The notes: generated from the sequence alone by a model not told the origin. Shown: positions 25,552 to 33,188, counted from the stretch's first letter. The stretch: 36,530 nucleotides of DNA from DAISLF01 sp964517345 (GCA_964517345.1 CAZFBZ010000007.1:1-36530), one strand, 5' to 3'. Made by a program: numbers and translations.

Positions 25552-26304
25552 CATCGGCTTCGGAGCCGGGCTGTACGTTTCCTGCACTTTCATGCCGAGC
25601 GCTTTGCGGACGGCGGTAATGAGGCGGCGGTCCATCCGGAACCAGAAGAACACCATCAGTGGCATCGTCAGGGCGAGGACATTGAACCAGAAGTGCAGCG
25701 GAATCAGCGGAATACCGAGCATCTGATCGGCGATGCCCGCGCACGGTTCGCAGCCCGTTTGCACGTGGTGGACGATGCGATACGTGTGCTCCACGGCGTG
25801 CCATCCCTGCACCAGGTTCATGCCGATCAGGAGGAAGACGCCCATCCTGCCGAGACGATTGCCGGTCTGCCACCAGCGGCGCAGCAGGATCATCGTGGCG
25901 ACGAAGAGCATAATGAAATACCCCATGTCGAAGATGAAGTGGTTCCACTCGAGGTCCGCGAAGAAGATGATGCCCTTGGCCTGCGGGGGCGTGAGCTGGA
26001 GGAACCACCACTGGAAAATCTGCGTGAGATGTTCGAAGTGATGGAAAATCTGATAAATGAGGGCATTGAAGAAGATGGCCACCGCGACGAGGCTGATGTT
26101 ATCCATGGGCAACGGGCGGGTCTGGTCGCGGTTGTCGGCGACCTGGCGGGTCCACTGGACGATTTTGACCGTGATGAGCGTGTATACGAGGATGAAGAGC
26201 CAGTACTTCCACTCGCCGAAAAGATAGACCGGGAACCGGACAGGCCCGTCAGCGAGCGCCACGGACGGCACAAGCAAGGCGATGAGGGCGATAAGGCGGC
26301 GCAT
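25507..26304 (-). CDS. His-rich multi-pass membrane protein, unknown
   Basis: 265 aa. MRRLIALIALLVPSVALADG is a clear signal peptide, and ATG 26304 is chosen for that reason over an upstream in-frame codon. About five further helices follow (32-50, 70-86, 126-141, 153-166, 200-222). Conserved-looking His residues sit at helix ends: FHHFEH (H88, H89, H92), WNHF (H122), GWHAVEHTYRIVHH (H169, H173, H179, H180), followed by CEPC (185-188). Clustered His and CxxC suggest metal or heme binding, but I recognise no family. The 3' end overlaps the methyltransferase gene on the other strand. A consensus-like promoter precedes it. Confidence 0.8.
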   Translation of the reverse strand: MRRLIALIALLVPSVALADGPVRFPVYLFGEWKYWLFILVYTLITVKIVQWTRQVADNRDQTRPLPMDNISLVAVAIFFNALIYQIFHHFEHLTQIFQWWFLQLTPPQAKGIIFFADLEWNHFIFDMGYFIMLFVATMILLRRWWQTGNRLGRMGVFLLIGMNLVQGWHAVEHTYRIVHHVQTGCEPCAGIADQMLGIPLIPLHFWFNVLALTMPLMVFFWFRMDRRLITAVRKALGMKVQETYSPAPKPMSVPNEVAQGRLAPA

Positions 26305-26317
26305 AGGCAGGAGGAGA

Positions 26318-26346
26318 AAGATATGTAAAAAACACCTCTCTGTCAA
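26318..26346 (-). promoter_or_regulatory. Promoter of the His-rich membrane protein gene
   Basis: TTGACA (26346-26341), 17-nt spacer, TATCTT (26323-26318), 13 nt before ATG 26304. The best sigma-70-type match in the window. The predicted leader is only ~6 nt. Confidence 0.65.
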
Positions 26347-26483
26347 TGAATTTCGGTGTCATAGATACCTGACTGGAAGTCTTTTTCTTCCCAAGCTTTT
26401 GCTAAAAATGGGGCTATTGACGATTTGCTGCTTTAGGTAAGAAGTAGTATTAGAGCAATCTACCCCGAAGTGCCGAATCGGCC

Positions 26484-26489
26484 TATACT
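26484..26489 (+). promoter_or_regulatory. -10 of a leaderless promoter (TATACT)
   Basis: TATACTGATCCGATATG: the -10 ends 8 nt before ATG 26498. All but one base equals the sequence before the 31025 gene (TATACTGATGCGATATG). No obvious -35. The preceding ~140 nt are AT-rich and otherwise featureless. Confidence 0.6.
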
Positions 26490-26497
26490 GATCCGAT

Positions 26498-27088
26498 ATG
26501 CACACAAACACCCACACCCCCCATTCTTTCGTGCGTGAGGCTCTCTCCGGAGCCGTCAAACACCCTGCCGCCCCTGCCCTGCCCCCCATCCGGGATCGGG
26601 TGCATGCCGCGCTCGAGCGCACGCTTGCACCGGTTCGCCGTCCGTCCCCTGCCGCCCCTGCTCTGCCGCAGGCGGCCGGCATCGGACGCATCGTGGCCGA
26701 AATCGTGGAGCGCCGCCTCGTTTCCATGGCGGTCTACACGCCGGAAGGCATGAGTGCCGACGGCCGCATCGTGCAGATGGTCCGTTTCTGCGGAGAGATC
26801 GCGGGTCCGGCCATGGTCACTTCGGTGCTGCGCCGCGCAATCGCCGAGATGCGCGCGGAGGAGACGACGGTCACGTCCCCCGTTCTTGTGTGTACCGCCG
26901 ACGACACGATCCGCCGCCAGTGCCTGCGTCTCGGCTTCGCCGCGATCGGCATGGAGGAATACTCGCTGATCCGCTTCCGCGGGGGCCAGCAGCCGCTCTC
27001 CAAGTGCGACATCGCCGCCGCGCGCGCGGCAGGCATGGACGCCTACCTCTTTGAATCGCGCGATCTTCCCGACGAGTCCGAGCTATGA
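26498..27088 (+). CDS. Unknown protein, possible GNAT-like C-terminal part
   Basis: 196 aa. The first ~60 residues are Pro/Ala-rich and probably disordered (two PAAPALP segments). The rest is an alpha/beta domain: GIGRIVAEIVERRLVSMAVY, FCGEIAGPAMVTSVLRRAI, SPVLVCTADDTIRRQCLRLGFAAIGMEEYSLIRF. The last pattern (a helix ending RLGF, then a strand) resembles the end of GNAT acetyltransferases, but the acetyl-CoA loop is not evident, so this is weak. Located between a leaderless promoter and the tRNA-Leu gene. Function unknown. Confidence 0.75.
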   Translation: MHTNTHTPHSFVREALSGAVKHPAAPALPPIRDRVHAALERTLAPVRRPSPAAPALPQAAGIGRIVAEIVERRLVSMAVYTPEGMSADGRIVQMVRFCGEIAGPAMVTSVLRRAIAEMRAEETTVTSPVLVCTADDTIRRQCLRLGFAAIGMEEYSLIRFRGGQQPLSKCDIAAARAAGMDAYLFESRDLPDESEL

Positions 27089-27105
27089 GCCCATCACGGA
27101 CGCGC

Positions 27106-27111
27106 TAGACT
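27106..27111 (+). promoter_or_regulatory. -10 (TAGACT) of the tRNA-Leu gene
   Basis: TAGACTGATCG ends 10 nt before the tRNA 5' base, allowing a 3-4 nt leader. It shares the TGATCG discriminator with nearby protein-gene promoters. Confidence 0.5.
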
Positions 27112-27121
27112 GATCGCGCGT

Positions 27122-27207
27122 GCCGGGGTGGCGAAATGGCAGACGCGCCAGCCTTAGGAGCTGGTGGGAGCAATCCCTTGGAGGTTCGAGTCCTCTCCCC
27201 GGCACCA
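27122..27207 (+). tRNA. tRNA-Leu (anticodon UAG)
   Basis: 86 nt. The acceptor stem GCCGGGG / CCCCGGC closes on discriminator A and encoded CCA. The anticodon loop CTTAGGA gives UAG. A long variable arm (GGTGGGAGCAATCCCTT) marks a class II tRNA, and the T-arm is GGAGG-TTCGAGT-CCTCT. It reads CUA and, by wobble, other CUN Leu codons. The next gene starts only 13 nt after the CCA. Confidence 0.95.
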
Positions 27208-27220
27208 CCACTACGCCTTC

Positions 27221-27628
27221 ATGCACCACACAGACATCATCATCAACGTCCCGCAGAAACACCGGAAGCGGGTTCATAAGAACCTCCTGCTGAGGCTGAT
27301 TTCCGCGTTCGCCATCACGTCGATGGTCGTGCCGATTGTGGTGATGGACGCCGCGTGCTCGCTCTATCACGCCGTGTATTTCCGGATCAACCACATCCCC
27401 CGCATCCCCCGCCGCGCGTACATCGTCATCGACCGCGGCCGTCTGCGCAAACTCAACCTCCTCCAGAAGTGGAACTGCGTGTACTGCGACTACGCCAACG
27501 GCCTCGTCGCGTGGATCAAGGCCGTGGTGAACACCACCGAGGTCTACAACTGTGCCATCAAGCACGCCCGGACGGCCCACGGCCAGGAGCATCAGGCGGA
27601 GTACTACCCACGGGAGGAATTCTGCTGA
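27221..27628 (+). CDS. Small Cys-containing membrane protein of the YCxYANG type, unknown
   Basis: 135 aa from ATG 27221, 13 nt after the tRNA. Upstream in-frame codons lie inside the tRNA and were rejected. A basic N-terminus is followed by one membrane helix (23-45), then the segment WNCVYCDYANGLVAWIKA (C86, C89) and TEVYNCAIKHART (C111). I recall this Cys / YANG / IKHA arrangement in a widespread family of uncharacterised bacterial proteins; the recollection is unverified. The three Cys plus His could bind a metal. Probably co-transcribed with tRNA-Leu, since no other promoter is visible. Function unknown. Confidence 0.78.
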   Translation: MHHTDIIINVPQKHRKRVHKNLLLRLISAFAITSMVVPIVVMDAACSLYHAVYFRINHIPRIPRRAYIVIDRGRLRKLNLLQKWNCVYCDYANGLVAWIKAVVNTTEVYNCAIKHARTAHGQEHQAEYYPREEFC

Positions 27629-27668
27629 GTCGCCGGATCGGTCTGCAGGCCTCAAATAAGCGAAGAGA

Positions 27669-27697
27669 TTGAACAAAAAGTGAAAATTTGGTATACT
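27669..27697 (+). promoter_or_regulatory. Promoter of the 250-aa NPYA-repeat protein gene
   Basis: TTGAAC (27669-27674), 17-nt spacer, TATACT (27692-27697). Predicted ~20-nt leader AACACCCACATTCCCTC without a Shine-Dalgarno. Confidence 0.65.
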
Positions 27698-27724
27698 GCC
27701 TGGATTTAACACCCACATTCCCTC

Positions 27725-28477
27725 ATGCCCCAGGACCCTGTCACCGGTGATCCGCAGGCCACGCCCGTCGACCCGTACGGAAGTGTCGGCATGTCCGGGG
27801 GTGGTTTGCCGATGGGCGATCCGTATGCGTCCGGCGGCATGGGTCCCGGCGGTGGCCAGCCGGGCGCGGGCAACCCGTATGCGCAGCAACAGGCGAATCC
27901 CTACGCTCCGGGCGGCGTGAGTCCCTACGCCCAGGGCGGCATGAATCCCTATGCCGATCCCTACGGCCCGTTCGCGGGTTCGCCGATGCCCCCGATGGAT
28001 CCCGCGATGACGGCCGCCATGTATGGCGCGGGGCAGCCGGGGCCGTATGGTCCTCCGCAGGCAACGCCGCTTGATCCGTCGACCGTGTTCGGCGGCAGCC
28101 CGGGCGCCGTGACGCCCAATCCCGCCGGTGGCATGGATTTCATGGGCCTGCATATCCCGTCGGGCGACGAGCTCTACAACTCGCTCATGCAGAAGATCGA
28201 GCCCGAATTGACGACCGACCAGCTTCCGCAGCTGGAAGCGCGCTACAAGCAGGAGACTGCCGATCAGTCCAAGGAGCGCGCCCGCCGCTACGAGAAGGCG
28301 TTCGCCGAATACGACCGCCAGCTAGAGGAATACATGAGCGGCCTGCGCACCAAACTGCACGCGCACCAGCGCATTGCCATGTCCTCCGCGGAACTCGGCG
28401 CGCGTTCCGAGGAAGAAGACGCCCTCATCGCCATCGAATCCAGTATCGCCAAAATGCCCGATCCCCATGCCAGTTGA
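27725..28477 (+). CDS. Gly/Pro/Tyr-rich protein with C-terminal helical module
   Basis: 250 aa. Residues 1-135 are low-complexity Gly/Pro/Tyr/Met with repeated NPYA, SPYA and DPYG units, probably disordered. Residues 147-245 form a charged helical module homologous to the 118-aa protein encoded at 23926 (KIEPELT; RYEKAFAEYDRQLEEYMSGL). There is no signal peptide or membrane helix. Its TGA ends at 28477, the base before the scaffold gap, so downstream coupling cannot be judged. It may tether or scaffold partners through the disordered arm; that is inference only. Confidence 0.82.
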   Translation: MPQDPVTGDPQATPVDPYGSVGMSGGGLPMGDPYASGGMGPGGGQPGAGNPYAQQQANPYAPGGVSPYAQGGMNPYADPYGPFAGSPMPPMDPAMTAAMYGAGQPGPYGPPQATPLDPSTVFGGSPGAVTPNPAGGMDFMGLHIPSGDELYNSLMQKIEPELTTDQLPQLEARYKQETADQSKERARRYEKAFAEYDRQLEEYMSGLRTKLHAHQRIAMSSAELGARSEEEDALIAIESSIAKMPDPHAS

Positions 28478-28577
28478 NNNNNNNNNNNNNNNNNNNNNNN
28501 NNNNNNNNNNNNNNNNNNNNNNNNNNNNNNNNNNNNNNNNNNNNNNNNNNNNNNNNNNNNNNNNNNNNNNNNNNNNN
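28478..28577. other. Scaffold gap (100 N)
   Basis: Exactly 100 N between the 250-aa gene and the W-repeat gene. The start and promoter of the latter are missing; the true length is unknown. Confidence 0.98.
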
Positions 28578-30128
28578 CCCACGGCCGAGCAGCAGGTGCA
28601 GGCCAACAACATCGACATGCAGGCGACGATTCTTTCGTTCCTGTACTTCGGCCAGGGCGAGAACGCGGTGCACAACGCGCGTCGAGACGTGCTGGCCGCG
28701 CACATGTTCGCCGCGCAGATGAACTTCCGGTCGAATCCCAATATCCCGCCGGCCACGCGCGACCAGTTCGTGAAGAACAGCAACGCGGTTCTGGCGCAGC
28801 TCAACTGGTTCCCATCTCGCGTTGTGATCGATCCCGCCGGCAGCCCGCCGCGCTACCAGCCGCCGCTGCCGCCGCGCGCCTCCGCTCCGACGACTGCGCC
28901 CGCGAACGGTCCCGCCAATACGACGAATACCCCGAACACCCCGAACACGCCGAACACCCCGAACACCCCGAACACACCCAATACCCCGAACACCCCCGAC
29001 AATCCCCGTGCCGAAGTGGAGCAGTCCCGGGTGAACGATGAGAACGGACAATTCTACTTCGAGACGGCGCGCGGTCTGACACCGAATGCGGACGGCTCCT
29101 ACAATCTCGATGTCGGCACGCCTCCGCGTGAGGTGTATTACAAGTTCGAGGGCACAGCCTGGCGTTACAGTCTGGATGGCGGCGTCACGTACCAGGATCT
29201 CCCGACGGACGCGGCCCAGCCCGCCGCGCTCAATCCGAGCCAGCGGCTCGCTTTCAACGAGATCAAGACCCGTCTCACCGGCAGCCATGCCGATACCGTC
29301 GCGCAGCGGCGCAGCTACGAGCAGGGCAGATTCCATTTGGAATACACGCTGGAACTCACTGCCAATGCCAACGATGCATACGAAGTCGAGGTCGGCACGC
29401 CGGCCCGCGACGTGTACGTCAAATTCGATGGCACGCACTGGCGCTACAGCCTCGATGACACCCCCGACAGTTACCGTGATTTCCCGGCCGACGCCTCGCA
29501 GCCTCCGGAGCTTAACCCGAGTCAGCGCCAGGGCTTGCAGACGCTCAAGACGCGCATCAGCGGGACCAGCCCCGAGACGACAGCGCAATATCAGGTCGCG
29601 GAACAAGGCCATTTCTACTTCTCTGTTGTCCGCGATCTCACTGCCAATGCCGACGAATCCTACAATCTCGACATCGGCGCGCCTCCGCGCGAGGTGTACT
29701 ACAAACTGGAAGCCGGCCAGTGGCGCTGCAGCCTGGATGGCGGCACGACGTACCAGGATCTCCCGACGGATGCCGCTCAGCCTGCCGCGCTTAACGTCAG
29801 CCAGCGTGCGGAATTTCATCAAATCCGGGCGCGTCTCACGGGCGCTCACGCCGAGACGCAGGCGCAGATTTTGCAGTACCGCAATGGACAGCGGCACTTC
29901 CGGATTATGAAGAGTCTCATGCCCAACGCGGACGGCTCGTTCACGGACAGCGTTAGTCCGCCAGCCCGCAACGTGGATTACAAATTCGAAGGCACGGCCT
30001 GGCGCTACAGTCTGGATGGCGGCGTCACCTACACCGACCTTCCGCCCGCGGCCAATGCGGCCCAGCCCGCCTCGCTCAATGCGACGCAGCGCGCTGCATT
30101 CCATCGCACGTGCACGGTGCTCCGCTGA
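28578..30128 (+). CDS. Tandem W-repeat protein, unknown (5' end lost in gap)
   Basis: 516 codons visible, no start. A helical first part (QQVQANNIDMQATIL; NPNIPPATRDQFVKNSN) leads into a Pro-rich linker with eight NTP tripeptides, then four repeats of 93-94 aa, the last truncated at ~81. Each repeat has a beta part (QFYF; ANADESYNLDVG-like; REVYYKFEGTAWRYSLDGG) and a helical end (LNPSQRLAFNEIKTRLTG). The Trp in G-x-W-R-[YC]-S is kept in all four. No signal peptide can be judged because the N-terminus is missing. Related modules may occur in the next plus-strand protein. Function unknown; repeats of this size often bind ligands or partners. Ends 9 nt from the convergent gene. Confidence 0.85.
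   Translation, partial: PTAEQQVQANNIDMQATILSFLYFGQGENAVHNARRDVLAAHMFAAQMNFRSNPNIPPATRDQFVKNSNAVLAQLNWFPSRVVIDPAGSPPRYQPPLPPRASAPTTAPANGPANTTNTPNTPNTPNTPNTPNTPNTPNTPDNPRAEVEQSRVNDENGQFYFETARGLTPNADGSYNLDVGTPPREVYYKFEGTAWRYSLDGGVTYQDLPTDAAQPAALNPSQRLAFNEIKTRLTGSHADTVAQRRSYEQGRFHLEYTLELTANANDAYEVEVGTPARDVYVKFDGTHWRYSLDDTPDSYRDFPADASQPPELNPSQRQGLQTLKTRISGTSPETTAQYQVAEQGHFYFSVVRDLTANADESYNLDIGAPPREVYYKLEAGQWRCSLDGGTTYQDLPTDAAQPAALNVSQRAEFHQIRARLTGAHAETQAQILQYRNGQRHFRIMKSLMPNADGSFTDSVSPPARNVDYKFEGTAWRYSLDGGVTYTDLPPAANAAQPASLNATQRAAFHRTCTVLR
28926..28997 (+). repeat. Nine-base tandem repeat encoding (Asn-Thr-Pro)x8
   Basis: Eight in-frame copies of AAYACNCCN (mostly AACACCCCG) form the linker between the N-terminal part and the W-repeats. 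Length variation by slippage would stay in frame. Confidence 0.9.
29043..30125 (+). repeat. Four tandem ~280-bp coding repeats
   Basis: Repeat starts at 29043, 29322, 29604 and 29883 (spacing 279, 282 and 279 bp; the last unit is shorter). Copies 1 and 3 are the most alike in the middle (YQDLPTDAAQPAALN in both), while copy 4 shares KFEGTAWRYSLDGGVTY with copy 1. This suggests stepwise duplication or gene conversion. Confidence 0.88.
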
Positions 30129-30137
30129 GCGGACGTG

Positions 30138-31025
30138 TCATTTCTTCGGAGGCTCCGGTGGTTTTTTTGTGAGAATTTTCTGCTTGGTAGCGATGAATCC
30201 CGCATCAATTGCGTCGCGCGTCTGGCGCGTCTTCGTCTCGGCGTCCATGCGGCGCTTCACCGCGTCCTGATCCAGCATGCGCTTGTGCATCTGCATGTCG
30301 GCCTGGGCTTCGGCACGTTTGTGGCCGAGATCCTGGATCAGCATCTGGAGGCGGGATTGTGCTTCTGCAGGCGAAATCGTGCCCCTCTGCTTATCGGCGT
30401 CGATCTGCTGGCGACGACGCTGCTCCTCGGCGTGCAGGGCTTTCTCCTTCTCGCGGAAATCGTCGTCGATCTCGCGGCGCTTCATCTGCGTGTCACGCTC
30501 GACGTTCTCCTTGATGCGCGCCTCCTCGCTGCCCGCGCGATACTTGTCTTCCTGCGCTTTCCGTTCGGCGCGGTGGAGATCCAGTTTGCGTTGCTGATCG
30601 TCCTCGTATGCCTTCTTCTCCGCCAGCGCCTTGAGGGCGGCGTCTTCATGCAACGATTCGAAGTACGCCTTCCGTTTGCGCTCGTAGGCGCGGTCTTTCT
30701 CCTCCTTCTCGGCGAGCAGCCGCGCTTCCTCCGCGCGCCGCCTCTTGTCTTTTTCGATCTCCTCTTTGCGCCGCATTTCGTCTTTGCGCCACTGCGCCAG
30801 TGCCTTCTTGCGGTTCTCCTCGGCCTTTTCTTCGGCCGTCACGTTGGCTGCCGCGCGCTCGACGAACGACGCTTTTTCCTCGGCATGTCCTTCGCGGCGT
30901 TTGGTCGCGCGCTCCTCTTCCTTCTGCATGTTCGCGAGGCTCTCGTCACGGAAACGGGCCAGCGCCTGGCGCTTGCGGATGTCCTCGGCGGAGGGGCCAG
31001 CCGGTGGGTCGGCGGTGGTCGCCAT
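30138..31025 (-). CDS. Long charged coiled-coil protein, unknown
   Basis: 295 aa, almost entirely Lys/Arg/Glu/Asp/Ala/Gln from residue ~15 to 270 (for example EEKAEENRKKALAQWRKDEM and AEEQRRRQQIDADKQRG), with one break near GTISPAEAQSRLQ. It ends with a Pro/Lys tail (KKPPEPPKK). No signal peptide or membrane helix. It could be a structural filament or nucleoid/cytoskeletal scaffold; no family can be assigned from composition alone. ATG 31025 lies 8 nt after a TATACT box, so the message is probably leaderless. Convergent with the W-repeat gene (9 nt gap) and divergent from the 680-aa gene. Confidence 0.8.
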   Translation of the reverse strand: MATTADPPAGPSAEDIRKRQALARFRDESLANMQKEEERATKRREGHAEEKASFVERAAANVTAEEKAEENRKKALAQWRKDEMRRKEEIEKDKRRRAEEARLLAEKEEKDRAYERKRKAYFESLHEDAALKALAEKKAYEDDQQRKLDLHRAERKAQEDKYRAGSEEARIKENVERDTQMKRREIDDDFREKEKALHAEEQRRRQQIDADKQRGTISPAEAQSRLQMLIQDLGHKRAEAQADMQMHKRMLDQDAVKRRMDAETKTRQTRDAIDAGFIATKQKILTKKPPEPPKK

Positions 31026-31033
31026 ATCGCATC

Positions 31034-31039
31034 AGTATA
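31034..31039 (-). promoter_or_regulatory. -10 of a leaderless promoter (TATACT)
   Basis: The minus strand reads AACTGC-TATACT-GATGCGAT-ATG: extended TGC, -10, then 8 nt to the ATG at 31025. Near-identical to the promoter at 26484. Confidence 0.6.
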
Positions 31040-31129
31040 GCAGTTTTTGGGCTTGGTGTCGCGCCGTTTCCGGTGGCATCCCGGACACTCCCGGCCCGCT
31101 GCGCTCTGGGAAAAAACGGTGTTTTTTGC

Positions 31130-31135
31130 TATAAT
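31130..31135 (+). promoter_or_regulatory. -10 (TTGC-TATAAT) of the 680-aa gene
   Basis: A consensus TATAAT with extended TGC, 10 nt before ATG 31146, so the leader is at most a few nt. Just upstream, AAAAAAC-GGT-GTTTTTT (31111-31127) is a perfect inverted repeat that could act as a terminator or operator. Confidence 0.6.
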
Positions 31136-31145
31136 GAGCTGATTT

Positions 31146-33188
31146 ATGCATATCAGACCTATCCAGTCCCGGGGGATCGCCGAGGCCAGGCTGCTGCGCT
31201 TCTCCGGCGAGGTTCCGGCTCCGGTCGTGCCGCCCGCTGAACGCAGGGAAGCCCCTGCGGCGCCCGAGAACATCTTCAAGTGGGTGTCCGACATGGTGGG
31301 CGTTCGTCGTGAAGGCACCGCCAAGGGTCTCAGCGGACTGATCTCCAGCGCACTCGCGTTCATGTCGAAACTCGGTGCGGCAAATAACGCGCCGGCCGCA
31401 GCCCCGGTCGGGAATCCGCAGGCTGCCGAGAAGACCGAAAAGGCCGTGAAAGCCGAACAGGCGGAGAAGAGCGAAAAAGTCGAAGTCGAGGTCGGGCAGA
31501 CGCAGAACTTTGTCGCGCCGCCGCCCATCATCGCCGCCCCGCGTCCGCGCGATGCAGCTCCGCCCGCCGGAGAAGTCCGTGAGCCGTGGATGACCCCGAA
31601 CCGGACGACCCAGGATCCGGTGCCCGAGATGACCTCGCGCGATGGCGTGCGCTATACGATCCGCGAGACGCTGCAGGGCCCTGATACGCCGCAGCTGCAA
31701 CAGCGGGCGTATGGCCCGGAATTCCTGGCGGCGCTGGCCGGCGCGACAGTCGAATACACCGAGGGCACCATGGTACTCACCGTTTCCATGCGCGCCCCGG
31801 GCCTCTCCCAGATGCGCGAGATCTTCCGGTTGGCGGGCGTGACGGATCCGGGCATCCTCGGAGTGCCGCCGGCGGCCGTCAACGGACGCAGCACGCTCCG
31901 GGTGAACGGACAGAAATTTACAGCAGCAATCGAAGCGGTGCGCAAACAGATGATCGCCAAGGAAGGCAATTTCGATGACGCGCATCTGCCTGACCGGCTT
32001 CCCAACAGCCAGCGCGTGTTGGCGGACCGAACGGTCTATCTGGCGCTGCTCATGCGCAACGAACTCCAGCATCCCGATAACTACAGGGTCGGCGAGAGCA
32101 TGCGCGAGCGCGCCAATACCTACCTCGCCTCGCTCAGTCCCGCCCTCGGCACGCGCCAGCAACTGATGAAGACGCTTCGTGACGCTGCCGCACGCGCCGG
32201 AGCGCCGACGCTGTTTGACGGCCCGTTCCTCGATTCGAGTGGCAGGCAGGAAGAATTCACTTTCGTGCAGTCGGCAGGTATCTGGAGGATCCAGCCGTTC
32301 CGGTTGGCCCGGCAGCTCAGCGAACAGCAGAGCCAACAGCAGGCCGAGAAGGAAGGCGACGATTTCCTCCAGGACAGCAATACCATGTACACGCGGCGCA
32401 TCAGCAGTCCCGAAGGCACCGGCCTGATCTACGAATTCAGCGCCCGCCCGCCGGGTATTCTCGGGCTCTTTTCTCCCAGTGCGTACTTCTCGCAGGCCGC
32501 GTCCACGGATTATCTCATTCGCTACAGCCCGCGATTCGGCTGGCAGGTGTGTCCGCGCACCAGCGGCGAACTCGTCTGGCAGGCTCCGGCGGTGATTCGT
32601 GCGACCCTGCCTGCAGCCCAAGTACGCGACACCAACCGGTCATTCGGCACGCGTGTGAACGAGACGGTCAACGGCCAGGCCCGCCTGCCGTATCTCGCGG
32701 GTATCTGCGAGCGTCTGGAGAAGATCAATGCCACCCGCGATGCCAGCGGCGGCCCGCCATCCACCGAAGTCCGTCCGCCTCCGACCGCAGTGGAACCGCC
32801 ACCGGCCCCGGCCGGGGAAGAAGCGCCTCCCGCTGAACAGAACAACGAAAAGGAAGGCGTCGATCTCATCAACACCAGCGACTTCAAGCTGACTTACGAC
32901 GAGAAGCTCGGCCAGAGCGTCTTCACCTACACCGAGAACGGTGTGCTGGGCGCGATGTTCGGCTACAAGTACTTCCTGCGTTACGTTGATGGCAGATGGG
33001 AGGCCGCATACCGCCGGAACAGCAGGGACACGACCACGGAGGGCTGGATGACCCCCCGGAGCCTGGCCATACGTCTGGAACCCGACAGCACGATCGGTGG
33101 CCGGTTAACGATCAGCCGGGCGGAAATAAACATGATGACGCGTGTCCTCAACGGCCTGACCGCGCTCAATGACCGTCGCACACGCTGA
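31146..33188 (+). CDS. 680-aa modular protein, unknown
   Basis: 680 aa. The N-terminal ~170 residues are Ala/Pro/Glu-rich with a helical patch (ENIFKWVSDMVGV; GLSGLISSALAFMSKLGA) and a Lys/Glu stretch. A structured middle follows (RYTIRETLQG; VYLALLMRNELQHPDNYRVG; LMKTLRDAAARAG). Then come Trp-containing beta segments followed by helices: EEFTFVQSAGIWRIQPFRLA, DYLIRYSPRFGWQVCPR, a Pro-rich linker, and YKYFLRYVDGRWEAAYRR. The last two resemble the W-repeat pattern of the 28578 protein (aromatic, K/R, G-x-W, then a helix ending in RLTG/VLNGL). No signal peptide or enzyme motif. It abuts the aspS stop with no gap. Confidence 0.82.
   Translation: MHIRPIQSRGIAEARLLRFSGEVPAPVVPPAERREAPAAPENIFKWVSDMVGVRREGTAKGLSGLISSALAFMSKLGAANNAPAAAPVGNPQAAEKTEKAVKAEQAEKSEKVEVEVGQTQNFVAPPPIIAAPRPRDAAPPAGEVREPWMTPNRTTQDPVPEMTSRDGVRYTIRETLQGPDTPQLQQRAYGPEFLAALAGATVEYTEGTMVLTVSMRAPGLSQMREIFRLAGVTDPGILGVPPAAVNGRSTLRVNGQKFTAAIEAVRKQMIAKEGNFDDAHLPDRLPNSQRVLADRTVYLALLMRNELQHPDNYRVGESMRERANTYLASLSPALGTRQQLMKTLRDAAARAGAPTLFDGPFLDSSGRQEEFTFVQSAGIWRIQPFRLARQLSEQQSQQQAEKEGDDFLQDSNTMYTRRISSPEGTGLIYEFSARPPGILGLFSPSAYFSQAASTDYLIRYSPRFGWQVCPRTSGELVWQAPAVIRATLPAAQVRDTNRSFGTRVNETVNGQARLPYLAGICERLEKINATRDASGGPPSTEVRPPPTAVEPPPAPAGEEAPPAEQNNEKEGVDLINTSDFKLTYDEKLGQSVFTYTENGVLGAMFGYKYFLRYVDGRWEAAYRRNSRDTTTEGWMTPRSLAIRLEPDSTIGGRLTISRAEINMMTRVLNGLTALNDRRTR

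Noticed and set aside
27164..27220. Upstream TTG start of the YCxYANG protein
   Set aside because: It lies inside the tRNA-Leu gene; ATG 27221 gives the natural N-terminus.
28374..28577. ORFs bridging the second run of N
   Set aside because: The 250-aa gene ends with TGA at 28477 before the gap, and joining its 3' region in another frame to the W-repeat gene is an artefact of reading N as codons.
28926..30125. CRISPR array or mobile-element repeats
   Set aside because: Both repeat sets are in frame, encode conserved peptide units and lack unique spacers, cas genes or transposase; they are protein repeats. No CRISPR or insertion sequence was seen anywhere.
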